Shown: piece by piece, positions 1 to 11,238 of the stretch | How positions within the stretch are numbered: position 1 is the first letter of the stretch | How the letters are laid out: every line of letters starts with the position of its first letter | Assembly (NCBI RefSeq): GCF_000276665.1 | Contig: NW_004955467.1 | Coordinates: 1,501,716 to 1,565,715 of the forward strand | Reading direction: 5' to 3' | Source: Chinchilla lanigera | Lineage: Eukaryota; Chordata; Mammalia; Rodentia; Chinchillidae | DNA length: 64,000 bases | The notes under the pieces: generated by a model | The model's input: the letters and a program-made list of their open reading frames with translations, nothing else | Databases searched by the model: none | What the model was told of the DNA's origin: nothing | Made by a program: the position numbers and the translations under genes

Positions 1-183
1 TGTTTTCATGAGAAACTACATTGAAGATATCAATATGTAATACAAAAAACACCGCTAATTCCCTACCACTCTGTTTGTAACTCTGTAACGTCTGTACTGA
101 TCCTTTGCTATTTTGTAAAATGTTGTGGGTCTGTTAGTATTTTCCTCCTTTTATTTCTAAAATTTAAAAAAAAAAAAAAAAAA

Positions 184-955
184 GATCAGAGCAGAAATTA
201 ATACACTGGAGACTAAGAAAATACAAAGAATCAATAAATCAAAGAGTCGGTTCTTTGAAAGATTAAATACACTTCTCAGATGAAGAAATACAAATAGCAA
301 ATACATGAAAGAATATTCAATATCACTGGTCATTCGAGAAATGCAAATTAAAACTACACTGAGACTCCATCTCACCCCAGAAAGAATGGCTATCATCAAG
401 AACTCAGTAACAAATACTGGAGGGGTTACAGGGAAAAAGGAACCCTTCTGCACTATTGTGTAGAGTGGTACAACCACTGTGGAAATCATTGTGGAGATTC
501 CTCAAAAAACTAGAACTGCAAGGAGGTCCCATTCTGGATATCTTCCCAGGAAAATTAAAAACATCATACCACAGCGATATATGTGCACCCATGTTTACAG
601 CAGCATAATTTGTCATAGCTAGATCTTGGAAACAACCCAAATGCTCATCAACTAAGAAGTGGATAAAAAAAGATATGGTCTTTTTATACAATGGAGCACT
701 ACTCAGCCATTTAGAAGGATAAACTGGAGACTTTTATAGGTAAATGGATGCAACTTGAGCCCATATTTATAAGTAAAATAAACCAGATGCACATATATAA
801 AGATCTTATTGTCTCCCCAATGTGAGAAGCTGAAAGATCCAAAATGTACAACACATATTGTAAAATGGGAAGAAACATCAAAAAGAAAGAGAAACTGTGA
901 TACAGGCTGGAGAAAAGAAGGGAAAAGCAGTCTGTGTGTGTAAAAAGATAGAGTT
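184..955 (+). mobile_element. L1 fragment (ORF2 part and 3' region, internally deleted)
   Basis: 184-262 matches the L1 ORF2 stretch encoding an asparagine-rich, KSWFF-like motif. At about 262 it jumps to the far C-terminal/3' part (runs with ACTTCTCAGATGAAGAAAT, then the segment whose minus strand encodes the common ACFQDL-type shadow). It is full of stops and is antisense to NCOR1. The same 3' block recurs at 26940-27690. Confidence 0.75.
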
Positions 956-988
956 AAGATAGTTATACTACTAATTTTTCTTAGTTCA

Positions 989-1094
989 CTGATTTTTTTT
1001 TTTTTTTTTTTGGTACCAGGAATAGAACTCGGGACCTTGTGCTTGCCAGGCAGGTGCTTATGCGCTTATGCCGCTGAGCTATATCCCCAGCTCG
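989..1094 (-). mobile_element. ID SINE
   Basis: A tRNA-derived ID body in reverse with a leading T run (reverse A-tail). Flanked by direct repeats CTTAGTTCA at 980-988 and 1095-1103. Confidence 0.9.
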
Positions 1095-1258
1095 CTTAGT
1101 TCATCAAAAAAAAAGTCTGTGCTAATATTGTTTGGTCAATTAAATGCCGGTATCTAGTACTCTGAGTAATTAATTTAAAGATAACAATATACATTGCTAC
1201 CTTCCTATTATCTTGTTTTGAAATTTTGTTTTATCTTTTCTCTTTAAAATTAGAGAAA

Positions 1259-1428
1259 AAGCTGGAGATGGTGGTGCATGCCTGTAATCCCAGCACTTGG
1301 AAGGCTGAGGCAGGAGGACTGTGTGAGTGTGAGGCCAGCCCGGGCTACAAAGTGAGCTGTAGGCCAGCCTGAACTGCATAGCAAGACCCTGTCCCAAAAG
1401 GACAAAGACAAAAAAAGAAAAGAAGAAA
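1259..1428 (+). mobile_element. B1 SINE with internal duplication
   Basis: 7SL-derived body (GTGCATGCCTGTAATCCCAG, later AGGCCAGCC repeated twice) and an A-rich tail with GAAAA units. Confidence 0.92.
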
Positions 1429-3145
1429 ATTAATGCATGTAAATAAGCAAATTATGATCCTATTTTCTAAAAAGAAAAGAAGAACCTTTCATTATATACA
1501 GAGTTGGGTACAAATCTGACAACACGTGGACAGAGACAAGCAAGGAAGGACTTGGGAAAACTTGTCACCATCAATCAACTGAAGAAAAAGGCACTGCATA
1601 AATACTTTTTCCTCACACTCACACCATAACCCTCTAACAACTTCTTTCAACTCTTATATCCCTTTTGAGTTCTTTACCTTTTTCCATCCTTACTGCTACA
1701 CCTCCTTGGTCCAGGCCAACATCATCATTTACCAAAGTCAAAACAACCAAGGCTTATTAAAGGTCTCCCTTGCATTCTTAATGTGTGGGTACATATAAAT
1801 TCCTAAAATACAAACCTCAGCATTATGTGTCCTATGTTTAACAACTTAAAAGATACTATTAGTATCTGATTTGAAGTCTCCTAGGTGACCTCCACAGCAG
1901 TGTAGGACCCAGCCCTGGCTTCCCTTAGCAGACCCGTTTATCATCCCTCCAGCTTAATCCCAGCTCCAACCAGCCATACTCCTATTTCACTTCGTTTCTT
2001 CTCTCTGTTTGTACAAGTTTTCAGAGAATTTGTTTTCTTGTGTAACGTCTCTTTTTGATTCATAGCTGCATTAGATGTTCCTGTTACAGCATGCTCACAG
2101 TTAGCTACCATGTGCATGACAATAGTATGATCACAATAATGTACTTGCCTACTGACGTATCTCTTAAGATCTAAACCATATGGCTATCTTACTGACATTT
2201 GTAGAATAATACATAGGCCAGAGTACACAGCCCATAAATATCAAGCAAATCAGTGAATACAAACTTTATGACTTACTAAAGTGTGAAAAAGGTCGATGTT
2301 CCTGTGTTTACATCACCAGAGAGCTAATTTAGCAAGTACCGGCAATTACAATAAAATGACTGGACGAGGGAAAAACACATGAGCTAATTTCGTACTTAAC
2401 ATTTATGTGTTCTCAGCAACACAAAACTTCAGAAGCAGTAATTTAAGATAGTATCTAAAAGAGTAAACTGGCAAATCAGAACATTACAAATTTCACACAA
2501 AACACGCTGCCTCTTGAGCTCTGCAACTTATTAAACTGTCAGGTCATTAAGTGTAAGGTACATAGTTTATTTTTTTGGATTTTTAAAAGTTTTGTTTATT
2601 AAACACCTAAATTTAAATGTATCAAGTTTATCTGTAAAATTCGTATGACCATATTATGAAAAGAATACTGACATTATATTTCTGAAACTCAACTTTTATG
2701 ATTATAACCACAAAATTTTTGTCCAACCAGTAATATAATTAAATAAAAGAAACTATTTTAAGTTGAGAAGGCCAAACTGTAGCTGACCCAACTTCTCATG
2801 AGCAGCAGCAATGTCTGACCAGAAGGACTGACACTTACCCACATCCTAACCTGAATGCAGATCACTCTACTTGTCTTTACTGTCTTTGTAAACCACTCAC
2901 CATTTCCTTCCTTTTGGCTACAAGAAAACGTTACACGCAGATAACAATGAAATTAATTAGATAATATTATATATAATAATCAAATATTACTAAAATGAAA
3001 TTTATACTTAGGTTATATTACTTTCTAAATCAGCATTTACTTCCAATATAATCAAGAACCACTCTCATTAATGGGAAAGTGAATGCCTAAATGAGCATGA
3101 ATGGGAGAGCTGTACAAATTTCAGTTAACAAGGATAGGACCTCAC

Positions 3146-3212
3146 CCTTTGTTTTCTTGCATGATTTCTTCTTTTAAAAAATAAAATGAGTTTTTTCCTC
3201 ATCACCTGGTTT
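3146..3212 (-). CDS. NCOR1: NCOR1 eighth coding exon (residues 279-301), last in window
   Basis: 67 nt; the first base A completes the Thr codon, then 22 codons NQVMRKKLILFFKRRNHARK and QR end in phase 0. The acceptor is CTCTTCTAG at 3213, the donor GTGAGG ends at 3145. The segment is strongly basic after a short hydrophobic LILFF patch. The coding sequence should continue with an exon starting EQKICQR, which I could not find in 1-3145, so it lies outside this window. The SANT/deacetylase-activating domain and the receptor-interaction motifs are therefore absent here. Confidence 0.95.
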
Positions 3213-3368
3213 CTAGAAGAGAAAAATATGGTTGCATGACATTAAGAAAAAGCACAGTGTAATGATGTATTCATTTTTTTCCAGACACTGTAAAACAGAC
3301 AAAGATCACTTAAGAATTTATGATGAAAATTAATCCTAATTTTTTCATCCTGCAAAATTTATAATTCT

Positions 3369-3446
3369 GCCAGGGATTTAGCTCAGTGGCACAGCACCTG
3401 CCTGGCAAGCGTGAGGTCCTGAGTTCGATTCCTGGTACCCTCTCCC
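3369..3446 (+). mobile_element. ID SINE with 16-bp target-site duplication
   Basis: ID body with A and B boxes ending ...GGTACCCTCTCC, with almost no A-tail. Perfect 16-bp direct repeats (CAAAATTTATAATTCT) at 3353-3368 and 3447-3462. It sits 157 bp upstream (transcript sense) of the eighth coding exon. Confidence 0.92.
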
Positions 3447-3864
3447 CAAAATTTATAATTCTTATAGTAACTCAAGCTGACTAAAATTCTTCCCACTCTA
3501 CAGGAAGATGATACAGCAGTTAATTTTTAATTAATACATTCAATTATAAGGCATATATTATTTTCAAATCTTAATTACACAGACACTGATTCTTAAGAAG
3601 TCTGGTGATATTAACATCTTTGCATACTCTTAGAGGAAGGGTGGTAGAAGATAAGGAAAAGCTTTTATAGGTACTTCAAGGATAGAGGCTGATCTCCCTC
3701 CTCTGAGGAGACTATACACAGAGAGAAATGACTTCTGCTTTACACAGAAGATTTACTTCCATCACAGGAATGACACAATCCACTCCAAGAAGTAATGGAA
3801 GGCAATGTTGTAAGACAGGATGTTTCCTACATCTTAACGGGTTCATTTGTTAAAAATTATTATT

Positions 3865-4036
3865 TATTTATTTAGGCTTTTTGAGACAGGGTCTTGCTAT
3901 GTAGTTCAGGCTGGCCTTGAGCTCACTTTGTAGCCCAGGCTGGTCTTGAACTCCCAACGATCCTCCCGCCTCTGCCTCCCGAGGGCTAGGATTACAGTGT
4001 GTTGTGATTACAGGCATGCACCACTACGCCTGACTC
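3865..4036 (-). mobile_element. B1 SINE
   Basis: Reverse B1 (TTTTTGAGACAGGGTCTTGC to GCCTGACTCAG). Carries a small extra stretch near 3990-4010 where the ATTACAG segment is duplicated (GGATTACAGTGTGTTGTGATTACAGG is split here as two ATTACAG copies). Confidence 0.9.
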
Positions 4037-5511
4037 AGTTTCACTTTTTAAATTGGAAGCACTGTGACCTTCAAAAACAATGACATGCAGGTTCAAATAT
4101 AAATATTTATACCCCACCTACTTCCAGAAAGGGTTTCAAGCAGATTATTCAAATATAAACACAAAGCCAAGGCAAGTAGAAGTAATTTTTTGAATTATCT
4201 GCCAGTTGGGACTAACAGTGACACTGGCTCCACATAAATAAGCATTGACAATCAGGAGCTGGCTATATGAAAAAGTAGCCAAGAGATGAAAAGAATTATT
4301 AAAAGGTACATTTGCTATTTCATACAGCGCAAATGACGATCATGAAAGAATAGCTACTGAATGATACATATCAATGCATGCAGCTGAGTAAGTACTTCGA
4401 AGGCAGCATACAGTAGGAGCATTACCATATCTTCAGTTTTCTCTAATTGTAATTACACAGTACTCAAAAGAAATGACAATCAATAAATATAATTTTAAAT
4501 GCTTCCTGAGAATTTAAATGAAGTCAACCAGTCAGTAACCCATCTCAGGACACTGTGATAAGCAACAAATAGGCAATATGACTAACATGAAATAAATTAA
4601 AGATAGAGCTGCTCTCCAGCTTACAGTGAGGGAGAGAAGACAAAACACAAACGTAAACCAAAGCTTTGTAGAAAAAGCCATTAAAAGTAGCCAACTAGAT
4701 TTTATCTGCTATTCATTTTAAAAATGTTAAAATAGTGAAACATTTCCAAAACAAAGATATATTTTATGACTTTACCCAATCTACTTCTAAGGATTGTCAA
4801 GACCACAGCAGCATCTCACAGAAAATTCTTAAGTATATGACTATTACTATGAACCATTTACTTAACGAAATTATTAAAATTTAATGGTTTTCATGCATAC
4901 TACCATGCAAATTATATTTGCCACCAGTTCTGCAAAGTAGTCAACTATTGCACACACTCAGAAATTTTAAAAAAGAAAAAATATGTATAAATAGCAATGT
5001 GTTCATTAGTAATTGTACTAATAATTATAATGCTCTGGTTATACTTAACAAAACATATAACGTAAAAAAAACCACATTTTTCTCACAAAGAACATGTCAC
5101 CTAAAATGCTCTTAAAGTATGATAATTAAAGAAAAAAGGATATCTATCTAGCTTCCTTTCTTACTTCAACCAGATCAAGAAATCAGATATTCTTTTCACT
5201 TATTTTCTTATTCCAAGATCTGTATCCATAAAAGCCTGGTACTAGGATGAGCAAGGCTAAGCAAACTACATTCTGGAGCAGCCTCCTCACCCACATGAGG
5301 TGACCGAGGGCTTCCAAGGTACCAGGACATTAAATGGCAGAAGGATCTACAAATACCGTCATTAGCAAGAGTCATGGAAGGGATTTCCCTAGAATAGGAT
5401 TTTGAATAATGATAAAATGATCCGTGGCACTTCTACTTTGCAATGGCAGATGTGGCTTGGTAGGGGACGGTGTCATCACTAGTCTTAAATGAAAAAGCTT
5501 CATTATCTTAC

Positions 5512-5538
5512 TTCATCATGCGCCTTGCAGGTACTCCA
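5512..5538 (-). CDS. NCOR1: Candidate NCOR1 cassette microexon (27 nt, in frame)
   Basis: On the minus strand an excellent 3' splice site (pyrimidine tract of about 20 nt ending TTTTTTTCAG) at 5539 is followed after 27 nt by GTAAGAT (donor ending at 5511). The length is a multiple of three, and the exon fits the phase-2 junction between the seventh and eighth coding exons. It would insert nine residues, GVPARRMMK, after Thr279 and just before NQVMRKK. There is no stop in this frame. The surrounding few hundred bases are not repeat-derived as far as I can see. A TGC motif lies 24-26 nt before the exon, as often seen at neural microexons (inference). It is a prediction only; I do not recall such an isoform with certainty. 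Confidence 0.5.
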
Positions 5539-5876
5539 CTGAAAAAAAGACAAAACAGGAGGCAAAAAATTCAAGCCTCAAGGTAAGCCATTTCAATCTT
5601 AAGTATCCACTTTTTTTTTTACTGGCAGATTATAAAACCAGCTAGTTTTATGCAATAATTTATTTCATTTTATTTTTTGCCTCGGAAACTCAAAGCTGTT
5701 ACCCCAACCCCCAAGAAGCCAGTGGAAGATAACGTATAGTAAAACAACAGCAAATTACACAAATCTAAAACACACCTACACTATGTTATAATAATGTCAC
5801 CAGGTAGCATAAAAATGATCTCTTTATAGAATATATGGTTTTAAACTGAAGAACTCCAAAGATGATAAACACTTAC

Positions 5877-5929
5877 GTCTTGATGTTCTCATGATACACC
5901 TTGGTATCTGATGGCTGGTTATAGAGTGG
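5877..5929 (-). CDS. NCOR1: NCOR1 seventh coding exon (residues 262-279)
   Basis: 53 nt encoding PLYNQPSDTKVYHENIK plus two bases (AC) of a Thr codon, ending in phase 2. The acceptor is TTTTATAG at 5930 and the donor GTAAGTG ends at 5876, close to a perfect U1 match. It is followed by a candidate 27-nt cassette exon and then the eighth coding exon; either path keeps the frame. Confidence 0.95.
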
Positions 5930-6125
5930 CTATAAAATAAATCAAACATTTATGTATAAAATGTACATATGCTTATGAAGACACAAAGAAACTATTTTCA
6001 AGTAGTAAGCTTAGAATCTATACTGTAGCATGCTGTCCAAAACCTCCTGTCTTCTAGATTCCCTAAATAATCTACTCTCCGAAAAATACCACTCTTGTTT
6101 AAAAAAAAAAAAAAAACCAAAAATT

Positions 6126-6258
6126 TAGCCAGGAATGGTGCCACACATCTGTAATCCCGGCACTTGGTAGGCTAAAGCAGGAGGGTCACTGTGAGTTCAA
6201 GGCCAGCCTGCACTACACAGTGAGATGTTCTCTCAAATTAAAACAAAAACAAAAACCA
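6126..6258 (+). mobile_element. B1 SINE, monomer-like
   Basis: B1 body without the middle duplication, preceded by an A run at 6101-6117 and ending in AAACAAAAACAAAAACC. Lies in the 868-bp intron between coding exons 6 and 7, the only repeat in it apart from a dID at the other side. Confidence 0.88.
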
Positions 6259-6384
6259 AACCTTATAAACTCATTGTATTCTATGATACATATGTTTACT
6301 TACAAATTTTTAATTTCAAAAGCAATGGAAGATTCAGCACTGCCATTATACTAATCATATGATTCGAAGAGTTTCTATTTCTTT

Positions 6385-6590
6385 TTCTTGTCTTTATTTT
6401 TGCGGTATTGGGGATTGGACTCAGGGCCTTTACACTGACCTACATCCCCAGCTCTTTTTTCTTTTTTTTTTTTTTTTTTTGGACACAAAAAATTGCTCTG
6501 GCTGGCCTGCAGCTTGTGAACCTCCTATATTACCTTCCCAGAGTGTTGGGACTACAGGCAAGTGCCGCCACACCTGGCTGAGTTTTCTAT
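6385..6590 (-). mobile_element. B1-ID fused SINE
   Basis: Reverse element: ID part (GTATTGGGGATTGGACTCAG to ACATCCCCAGCTC), T-rich linker, then reverse B1 ending CCGCCACACCTGGCTGAG. This B1+ID order is a known composite rodent SINE type. Confidence 0.8.
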
Positions 6591-6797
6591 GTTCTTAATT
6601 CTTCCTCCTTCTACCTCAAGTGATAAATGGTTGTTCAGACAATGATGCTTCTTCAAAGGTAACCAAATTCATTCACCATTATTTAAAACTTTCTGCCTGT
6701 CTACACACATCCCTTTCATCCTAAACCACATCCCACTTTATCGCAAGAAAAGTTACTACAAAAATAGTACTGGAAATGAAAAAAAGAAATTTCTTAC

Positions 6798-6854
6798 CAG
6801 TTCAACTTTTGGGCCAAGACCTTCAAAAATTTTATGTGCTTCTTCTGCTTTTTT
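6798..6854 (-). CDS. NCOR1: NCOR1 sixth coding exon (residues 243-261)
   Basis: A short 57-nt exon of 19 codons reading KKAEEAHKIFEGLGPKVEL, phase 0 on both sides. The acceptor is TCTCTAG at 6855; the donor GTAAGAA ends at 6797. The sequence continues the conserved helix from the previous exon. Its length is a multiple of three, so skipping would not shift the frame, but it would remove part of a strongly conserved block. Confidence 0.95.
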
Positions 6855-7159
6855 CTAGAGATAAAGACATCGTTGTATAGTACAATTAAAAATTATATTA
6901 CTTAAGTGCAAAATCACTACCTATTTGAAGATATTTACCTAAAACTAACCTACAGCTGATCTTAGCCTTATTTTCAAGTATGTTCTTTATATGACTGGAT
7001 AAAATATTCTAATTTTATTTTCATAGCTTTTCTCACTAAATCTAGTCAAAATTTAACATCTACAGAGAAGGCATTATCTAAAAAATTGGCAAGTTGTCAA
7101 AAGTAAACATATAAAGACTAGAGAGGTAATAAAGACTCACTATTAGAAACAAATTCCCC

Positions 7160-7305
7160 TGTCGGGCAAGGTGATGCATGTCTATAGTTCCAGCACTCAG
7201 GAGGCTGAGGTAAGAGGATTGCAGCAAATTTGAGGCCAGCCTCGGCTACACAGTGAGTTCAAAGCTGGCCTGAACTACATAGCAAGACCTTGTCTCAAAG
7301 AGAAG
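7160..7305 (+). mobile_element. B1 SINE with expanded purine tail
   Basis: B1 body ending GACCTTGTCTCAAAGAGAAG, whose tail runs directly into the GA-rich microsatellite. Confidence 0.9.
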
Positions 7306-7480
7306 AGGAAAGGAGAGAGGAGGGGAGAGGAGAAGAGAGACAAATGATGAGAAGAGAGAGGAGAAGGGAGAAGAGGAGAAGAAGAGAGGAGAAAAGAGAG
7401 ATAAAAGATGAGAGGAGAGAGGAGAGGGGAGATGAGAGGGGAGGAGAGGAGAGGAGAAAAGAGAGGGGCGAGGGGAGAGA
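7306..7480 (+). repeat. Long (GAGAGGA)n polypurine tract
   Basis: About 175 nt with almost only G and A on the plus strand, imperfect units GAGAGG/AGAAGA. Grown from the B1 tail. The open frames on both strands here are repeat artefacts. Confidence 0.95.
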
Positions 7481-7734
7481 GACCCCCCAAACATTCTAAA
7501 TAACTTTAATTAATGCTGTCTTTAATAGAAATTTTAAAACATTAAATACCCTACAATGACCAATCTTTACTATCGTACACCAAAGTGATCTCTGTGAAGA
7601 AAAGCATGAGTTTGTTTCCAGTTACAAGCAAAACTCATTGAACAAGGGAAATAGCTACTTGGAGTGTTCAAAGTACGCAGCAGGAAGGAAACACGAAATC
7701 ATGCACACAATCTGCCACTTCCTGAGAATACCCT

Positions 7735-7785
7735 GGAGCACAGGCACGTGCTGTGTTGGGCTGTCCATCACCGAAAGCTCTAGAA
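7735..7785 (+). mobile_element. Partial hAT-like MITE relic
   Basis: Core GGGCTGTCCATCACCGAAAG and end GGCCATCACTG resemble the better-preserved copy at 20257-20333. It is followed by ATCTAGAC, a typical hAT-style target (nTCTAGAn). The left end is not clear. Confidence 0.45.
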
Positions 7786-8851
7786 GTCGGCCATCACTGA
7801 TCTAGACTCTTCACTACAAAGAACAAAAGAACCCACCAATAGTTCGGCAGAAAAATCCTTACTTGAAACTCTCCGTGGTATAATTTTTATTCTAAGTCTA
7901 CAGATACAAGTTATTAATTTTTCAAACATATGTTGAGTATGATCTATATGCCAGGAGTTTGCTTAGACACTAAGAAAAGCCCAGCATAGGAGAGTAAGGA
8001 GTTTTAAAATGGTTCCCAGAACAAGGGAGTGATGGGAAGGGGTGTGTGGGAAAAAAACCCGTATGTGTTAATGAACAGATGGGAAACAGAAAAGCCTCAC
8101 AGACACACTGTGTGAACCAAACCTTATGTGCTGCACAGACACAAAAGACAAACCTGACTACCTGAAAGTAGAAGCAACACTGTAGGGGTAAAGGCGCCAA
8201 CACCTCTAAGAGAAAATTCAAACCCGTTCTGGGAGGGAATCATGAGGGAGGACTCTCAGGGCAAGGCCTGTTAGGCAGACATGTAAACACTGATAAAAAG
8301 TTTTGACTACTCCTTAGAAAGTACAAAATTATCAGTTTTTGTTTTGAGAATCATGTGATAGGGTGCAAGATGGGTTAGAAAGAAAATCTTAGAACTAAAG
8401 GAAAGAGACTCATTACCTGTGAGAGATGCAAGTTCATTTAAATGAATGGCAAACAAGTAACTGACAGGACCAAGATTTACACCAGGACTGAGGTTCTCCA
8501 GGACTAAATGTACACAAGCAACAAAGGGACTGGCCCAGGTAACTGGAGGAGCTGGCACTAAGCACACACTATCAATTCCTTGTTTTCTTCTGGCTGTCAT
8601 AATTCTCTTGCAAATCATCCAGTCAAAATACAAACATTTTTGAAAACTACTACACTCCAACAACCACCTTTCTATATGTATTTTTATTCTGCAATCAGAG
8701 CACTTATAAATCTTTTTGGAATCTTCAACTGAAAAGGAAAATAGCAAAATAAAACTGTTAAAAATAGTCCACAGTCTATGAAAATAGTCTGTTTATAGAG
8801 ACTAAACAAACTTTGAAGTTTAAATATGATGGAAGTCAACTTTTGTTGAAG

Positions 8852-8936
8852 GAAACCAGGGATATAGCTCAGCAGTACACCTCCTGCCTGGCAAGTGCAA
8901 TGTGCTGAGTTCAATTCCTGATACCAGAAGAAAAAA
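8852..8936 (+). mobile_element. ID SINE
   Basis: Body GATATAGCTCAGCAG...CTGCCTGGCAAGTGCAATG then A-rich tail; moderately diverged. Confidence 0.88.
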
Positions 8937-9038
8937 ATTTAAGTCTCTTTCATGAAGTTGTCTTATTCCCACTAACTTTCTAAGTAAGGGAATAATTTCT
9001 CATACGTAATACTGATAGCAATCTCTCAAGCTGTACTC

Positions 9039-9231
9039 GCCAGGCGTGGTGGCACACACCTGCAATCCTAGCACTCAGGAGGCTGAGGCAGGAGGATCCT
9101 TGCGCGTTCGAGACCAGCCTGGGCTACAAAGTGAGCTCAAGGCCAGCCTGAACTGCATAGTGAGACCCTGTTTCAAAAAGACAATAAAAAAATACATAAA
9201 TGAATACATAAATAAATAAATGAATGAAATA
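9039..9231 (+). mobile_element. B1 SINE with 11-bp target-site duplication
   Basis: Well-preserved quasi-dimeric B1 with an AAATGAATACATA-type tail. Direct repeats AAGCTGTACTC at 9028-9038 and 9232-9242. Confidence 0.93.
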
Positions 9232-9362
9232 AAGCTGTACTCAATTCTCACCTGTGTAGAATGCTATACAAGGAATAAAGGAGGGATATACTCTCATCAT
9301 TATCCCATCACTCCTTGCCTGTGGTGTCAAAACAGGTAAGGTTATTAATTTTTAAAAGTTAT

Positions 9363-9515
9363 ACAGAACCAGGCATGGTGGTACATGTCTGTAATCTCAC
9401 CACTCTGGGAGGCTGAGCCAGGAGGATCAGAAGTGTGAGGCACCTAGGTAACTTACAGAGACTCTGTCTCAAACTGAAAGGGGGTTCATCCCCAATACTA
9501 GACAAAACAATAAAA
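9363..9515 (+). mobile_element. B1-ID fused SINE, diverged
   Basis: B1 half CCAGGCATGGTGGTACATG then CCTAGGTAACTTACAGAGAC, followed by a truncated ID half GGTTCATCCCCAATACTAG. Confidence 0.75.
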
Positions 9516-9730
9516 ACTACAGAGGCAGTAGAGGCCTTACAGAAGGCAGAGCAGTAAGGCAAGAGGAGTACTAGAGTGAGCAGTAAGAAAGCCCGTGTTC
9601 TAGGCCCAGCCAAGCTCTGCTGTTTCGTCCCCAGAAGCTCCTGAGATGATTCTACAACTGCAGAAGAACAGCTGCAGCAAATGACCAGCAGCAAGGTATG
9701 TTACGGAAAGCACATGAAAGATGATTTCTA

Positions 9731-9842
9731 GGGCTGGGGATTTAGCTCAGCGGCAAAGCGCCTGCCTGGCAAGCGGAAGGTCGTGAGTTCAGTTCCCAGT
9801 ACCGGAGAAAAACCAAAACCAAAAACAAAACAAAACAAAAAA
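9731..9842 (+). mobile_element. ID SINE, young
   Basis: Near-consensus body GGGCTGGGGATTTAGCTCAG ending GTACCGGAGAAAAACC plus CAAAA tail. Perfect 15-bp direct repeats GAAAGATGATTTCTA at 9716-9730 and 9843-9857. Confidence 0.95.
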
Positions 9843-10174
9843 GAAAGATGATTTCTACAGTCACAGTGAGTTAAAAACATTGTTCAATATTAGAAGGTAG
9901 TCTAATACTAAGATTGTACACTTGGATTTCTGTTCTTCAAAGAATGAAGAACAAACCAAGATGTAAATGCTAAAACAAAAAGAAGAAGGCGAAAAGAGTG
10001 TTTTAAGCTTTGTTGATGGGCATTAAGACACATTTAAAATGCTATCTAATGAAAGCAACTATACAATTAAACACAAATTAAACCCTCTGTTAGGTCTTAT
10101 TCAGCAGTTTTTGAGTTCTCATACTCCAATAAAGCAACTGCAGAATTAATGAATATTGGAATTGGTTTTATTTT

Positions 10175-10258
10175 GTTTATTTTTGGTTTTCTGTGATGGG
10201 TCTCACTATGTAGCCCAGGCTGGCCTCAAACACACCTGTGCGCCACCAGACCCAGCAG
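10175..10258 (-). mobile_element. B1 fragment with internal deletion
   Basis: Reverse B1: TCTCACTATGTAGCCCAGG joined to CACACCTGTGCGCCACCAG, lacking the middle part. Confidence 0.75.
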
Positions 10259-10360
10259 AACTGTTTAAACCTGTAAGGCAAGGTTCATTTTACAACTCAT
10301 TCAAAAATATAAAAACAGAAAAACTAAAACAGAAAAATACAAAATAAAAAAACCTTACTC

Positions 10361-10520
10361 AGCCAGGCATGGTGGTGCATGTGTATAATCCTAGCACTTG
10401 GGATGCTGAGGCAGGATCTCCATGACTCTGAGGCCAACATAGGCTACATAAATGAATTCAAGACCAGCCTACACTATATAGTGAGACCCTGCCTTAAAAA
10501 GAGAAACAAACAAAAAAAAC
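10361..10520 (+). mobile_element. B1 SINE
   Basis: Quasi-dimeric B1 with GGCTACATAAATGAATTCAA in the middle and an AAACAAAC tail. Probable imperfect direct repeats CTTACTCAG / CTCATTCAG. Confidence 0.88.
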
Positions 10521-11059
10521 CCCACCTCATTCAGTAAATACCTGATTTATTTGAAAGTTATCTTTTATAAAGTCAGCATTTTATAAAACAAAACATTACT
10601 GATGTCCATTGTTATCAACTCTGATCCCAATTCACTTTATCCCGCAAGGAACAAGTCACACAAGTCACAAGGAACCAAGAAGCCATCAGCCCAGGAAAGA
10701 ATCTTACAATTTTAAGCAGTTTTTCTTAAAAATCGGGAGATTTCGCATGAAACCTCTTAATTTTGGCTTCTATTATGAACAGCACAAAGTGGTACTTGAC
10801 ACCTGCTTCCCCACAGCTCCCCACTGTCACTGGGTTCTATATGGATCATTCTGGCTGCTCAATAAACTAGACCTGCTCTGACATCATCCAAAAATAGCAC
10901 AAATGTGACCACTTCCCCTGCCTGTGACACTTTAATGTATATTACAAGTGATGATAGACTATCTTTATACATAATATATAGATATGCAAAATACATACAT
11001 ACATCTCAATCCAAGAAGATTGCTATAAATGTTACATTACTAATTCACAGTTGCTTTCC

Positions 11060-11147
11060 TTTTTTTTTTTCTTTTTCCTTTTCAGTGTATGAAACCCACA
11101 GTCTTGTACATGTTAGGAAATTCTCTGTCACAGTGCTATAACCCTAG
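11060..11147 (-). mobile_element. Old ID-like SINE
   Basis: T-rich start then a diverged reverse tRNA-like body ending AACCCTAGCC. Joined directly to the next ID element's target-site duplication. Confidence 0.6.
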
Positions 11148-11162
11148 CCAACAGTTACTTTT

Positions 11163-11238
11163 TTTTTGGTACTAAGAATTGAACTCAGGACCTTGTGCTT
11201 ACCAGGCTGGCGCTGTGCCGCTAAGCTATCTCCCCGGC
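11163..11238 (-). mobile_element. ID SINE with 15-bp target-site duplication
   Basis: Reverse ID (GGTACTAAGAATTGAACTCA to CTATCTCCCCGGCC). Direct repeats CCAACAGTTACTTTT at 11148-11162 and 11239-11253. Confidence 0.92.

Larger units (their letters stand above)
1..3145 (-). other. NCOR1: NCOR1 intron, partial (after eighth coding exon)
   Basis: Left part holds an A-rich L1 remnant (184-955), a minus ID and a plus B1. Bases 1-183 are unassigned and end in an A run. Bases 1430-3145 look like unique intron sequence; no exon, RNA gene or recognisable repeat was found there. Confidence 0.8.
3213..5876 (-). other. NCOR1: NCOR1 intron between coding exons 7 and 8
   Basis: Contains one ID (3369-3446), one B1 (3865-4036) and otherwise apparently unique AT-rich sequence from about 4040 to 5876. 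The candidate microexon at 5512-5538 lies in this unique part. Confidence 0.8.
5930..6797 (-). other. NCOR1: NCOR1 intron between coding exons 6 and 7
   Basis: 868 bp with a plus B1 (6126-6258) and a minus B1-ID fusion (6385-6590). The remainder is short unique sequence with no other feature seen. Confidence 0.8.

Noticed and set aside
7246..7499. Open frames on both strands rich in Ser/Leu/Pro or Arg/Glu
   Set aside because: Produced by the polypurine microsatellite.
8307..8747. 146-codon open frame on the minus strand, longest in the window
   Set aside because: No recognisable domain, no continuity with NCOR1, low-complexity-free but unremarkable; AT-rich intron can give such a stretch by chance.
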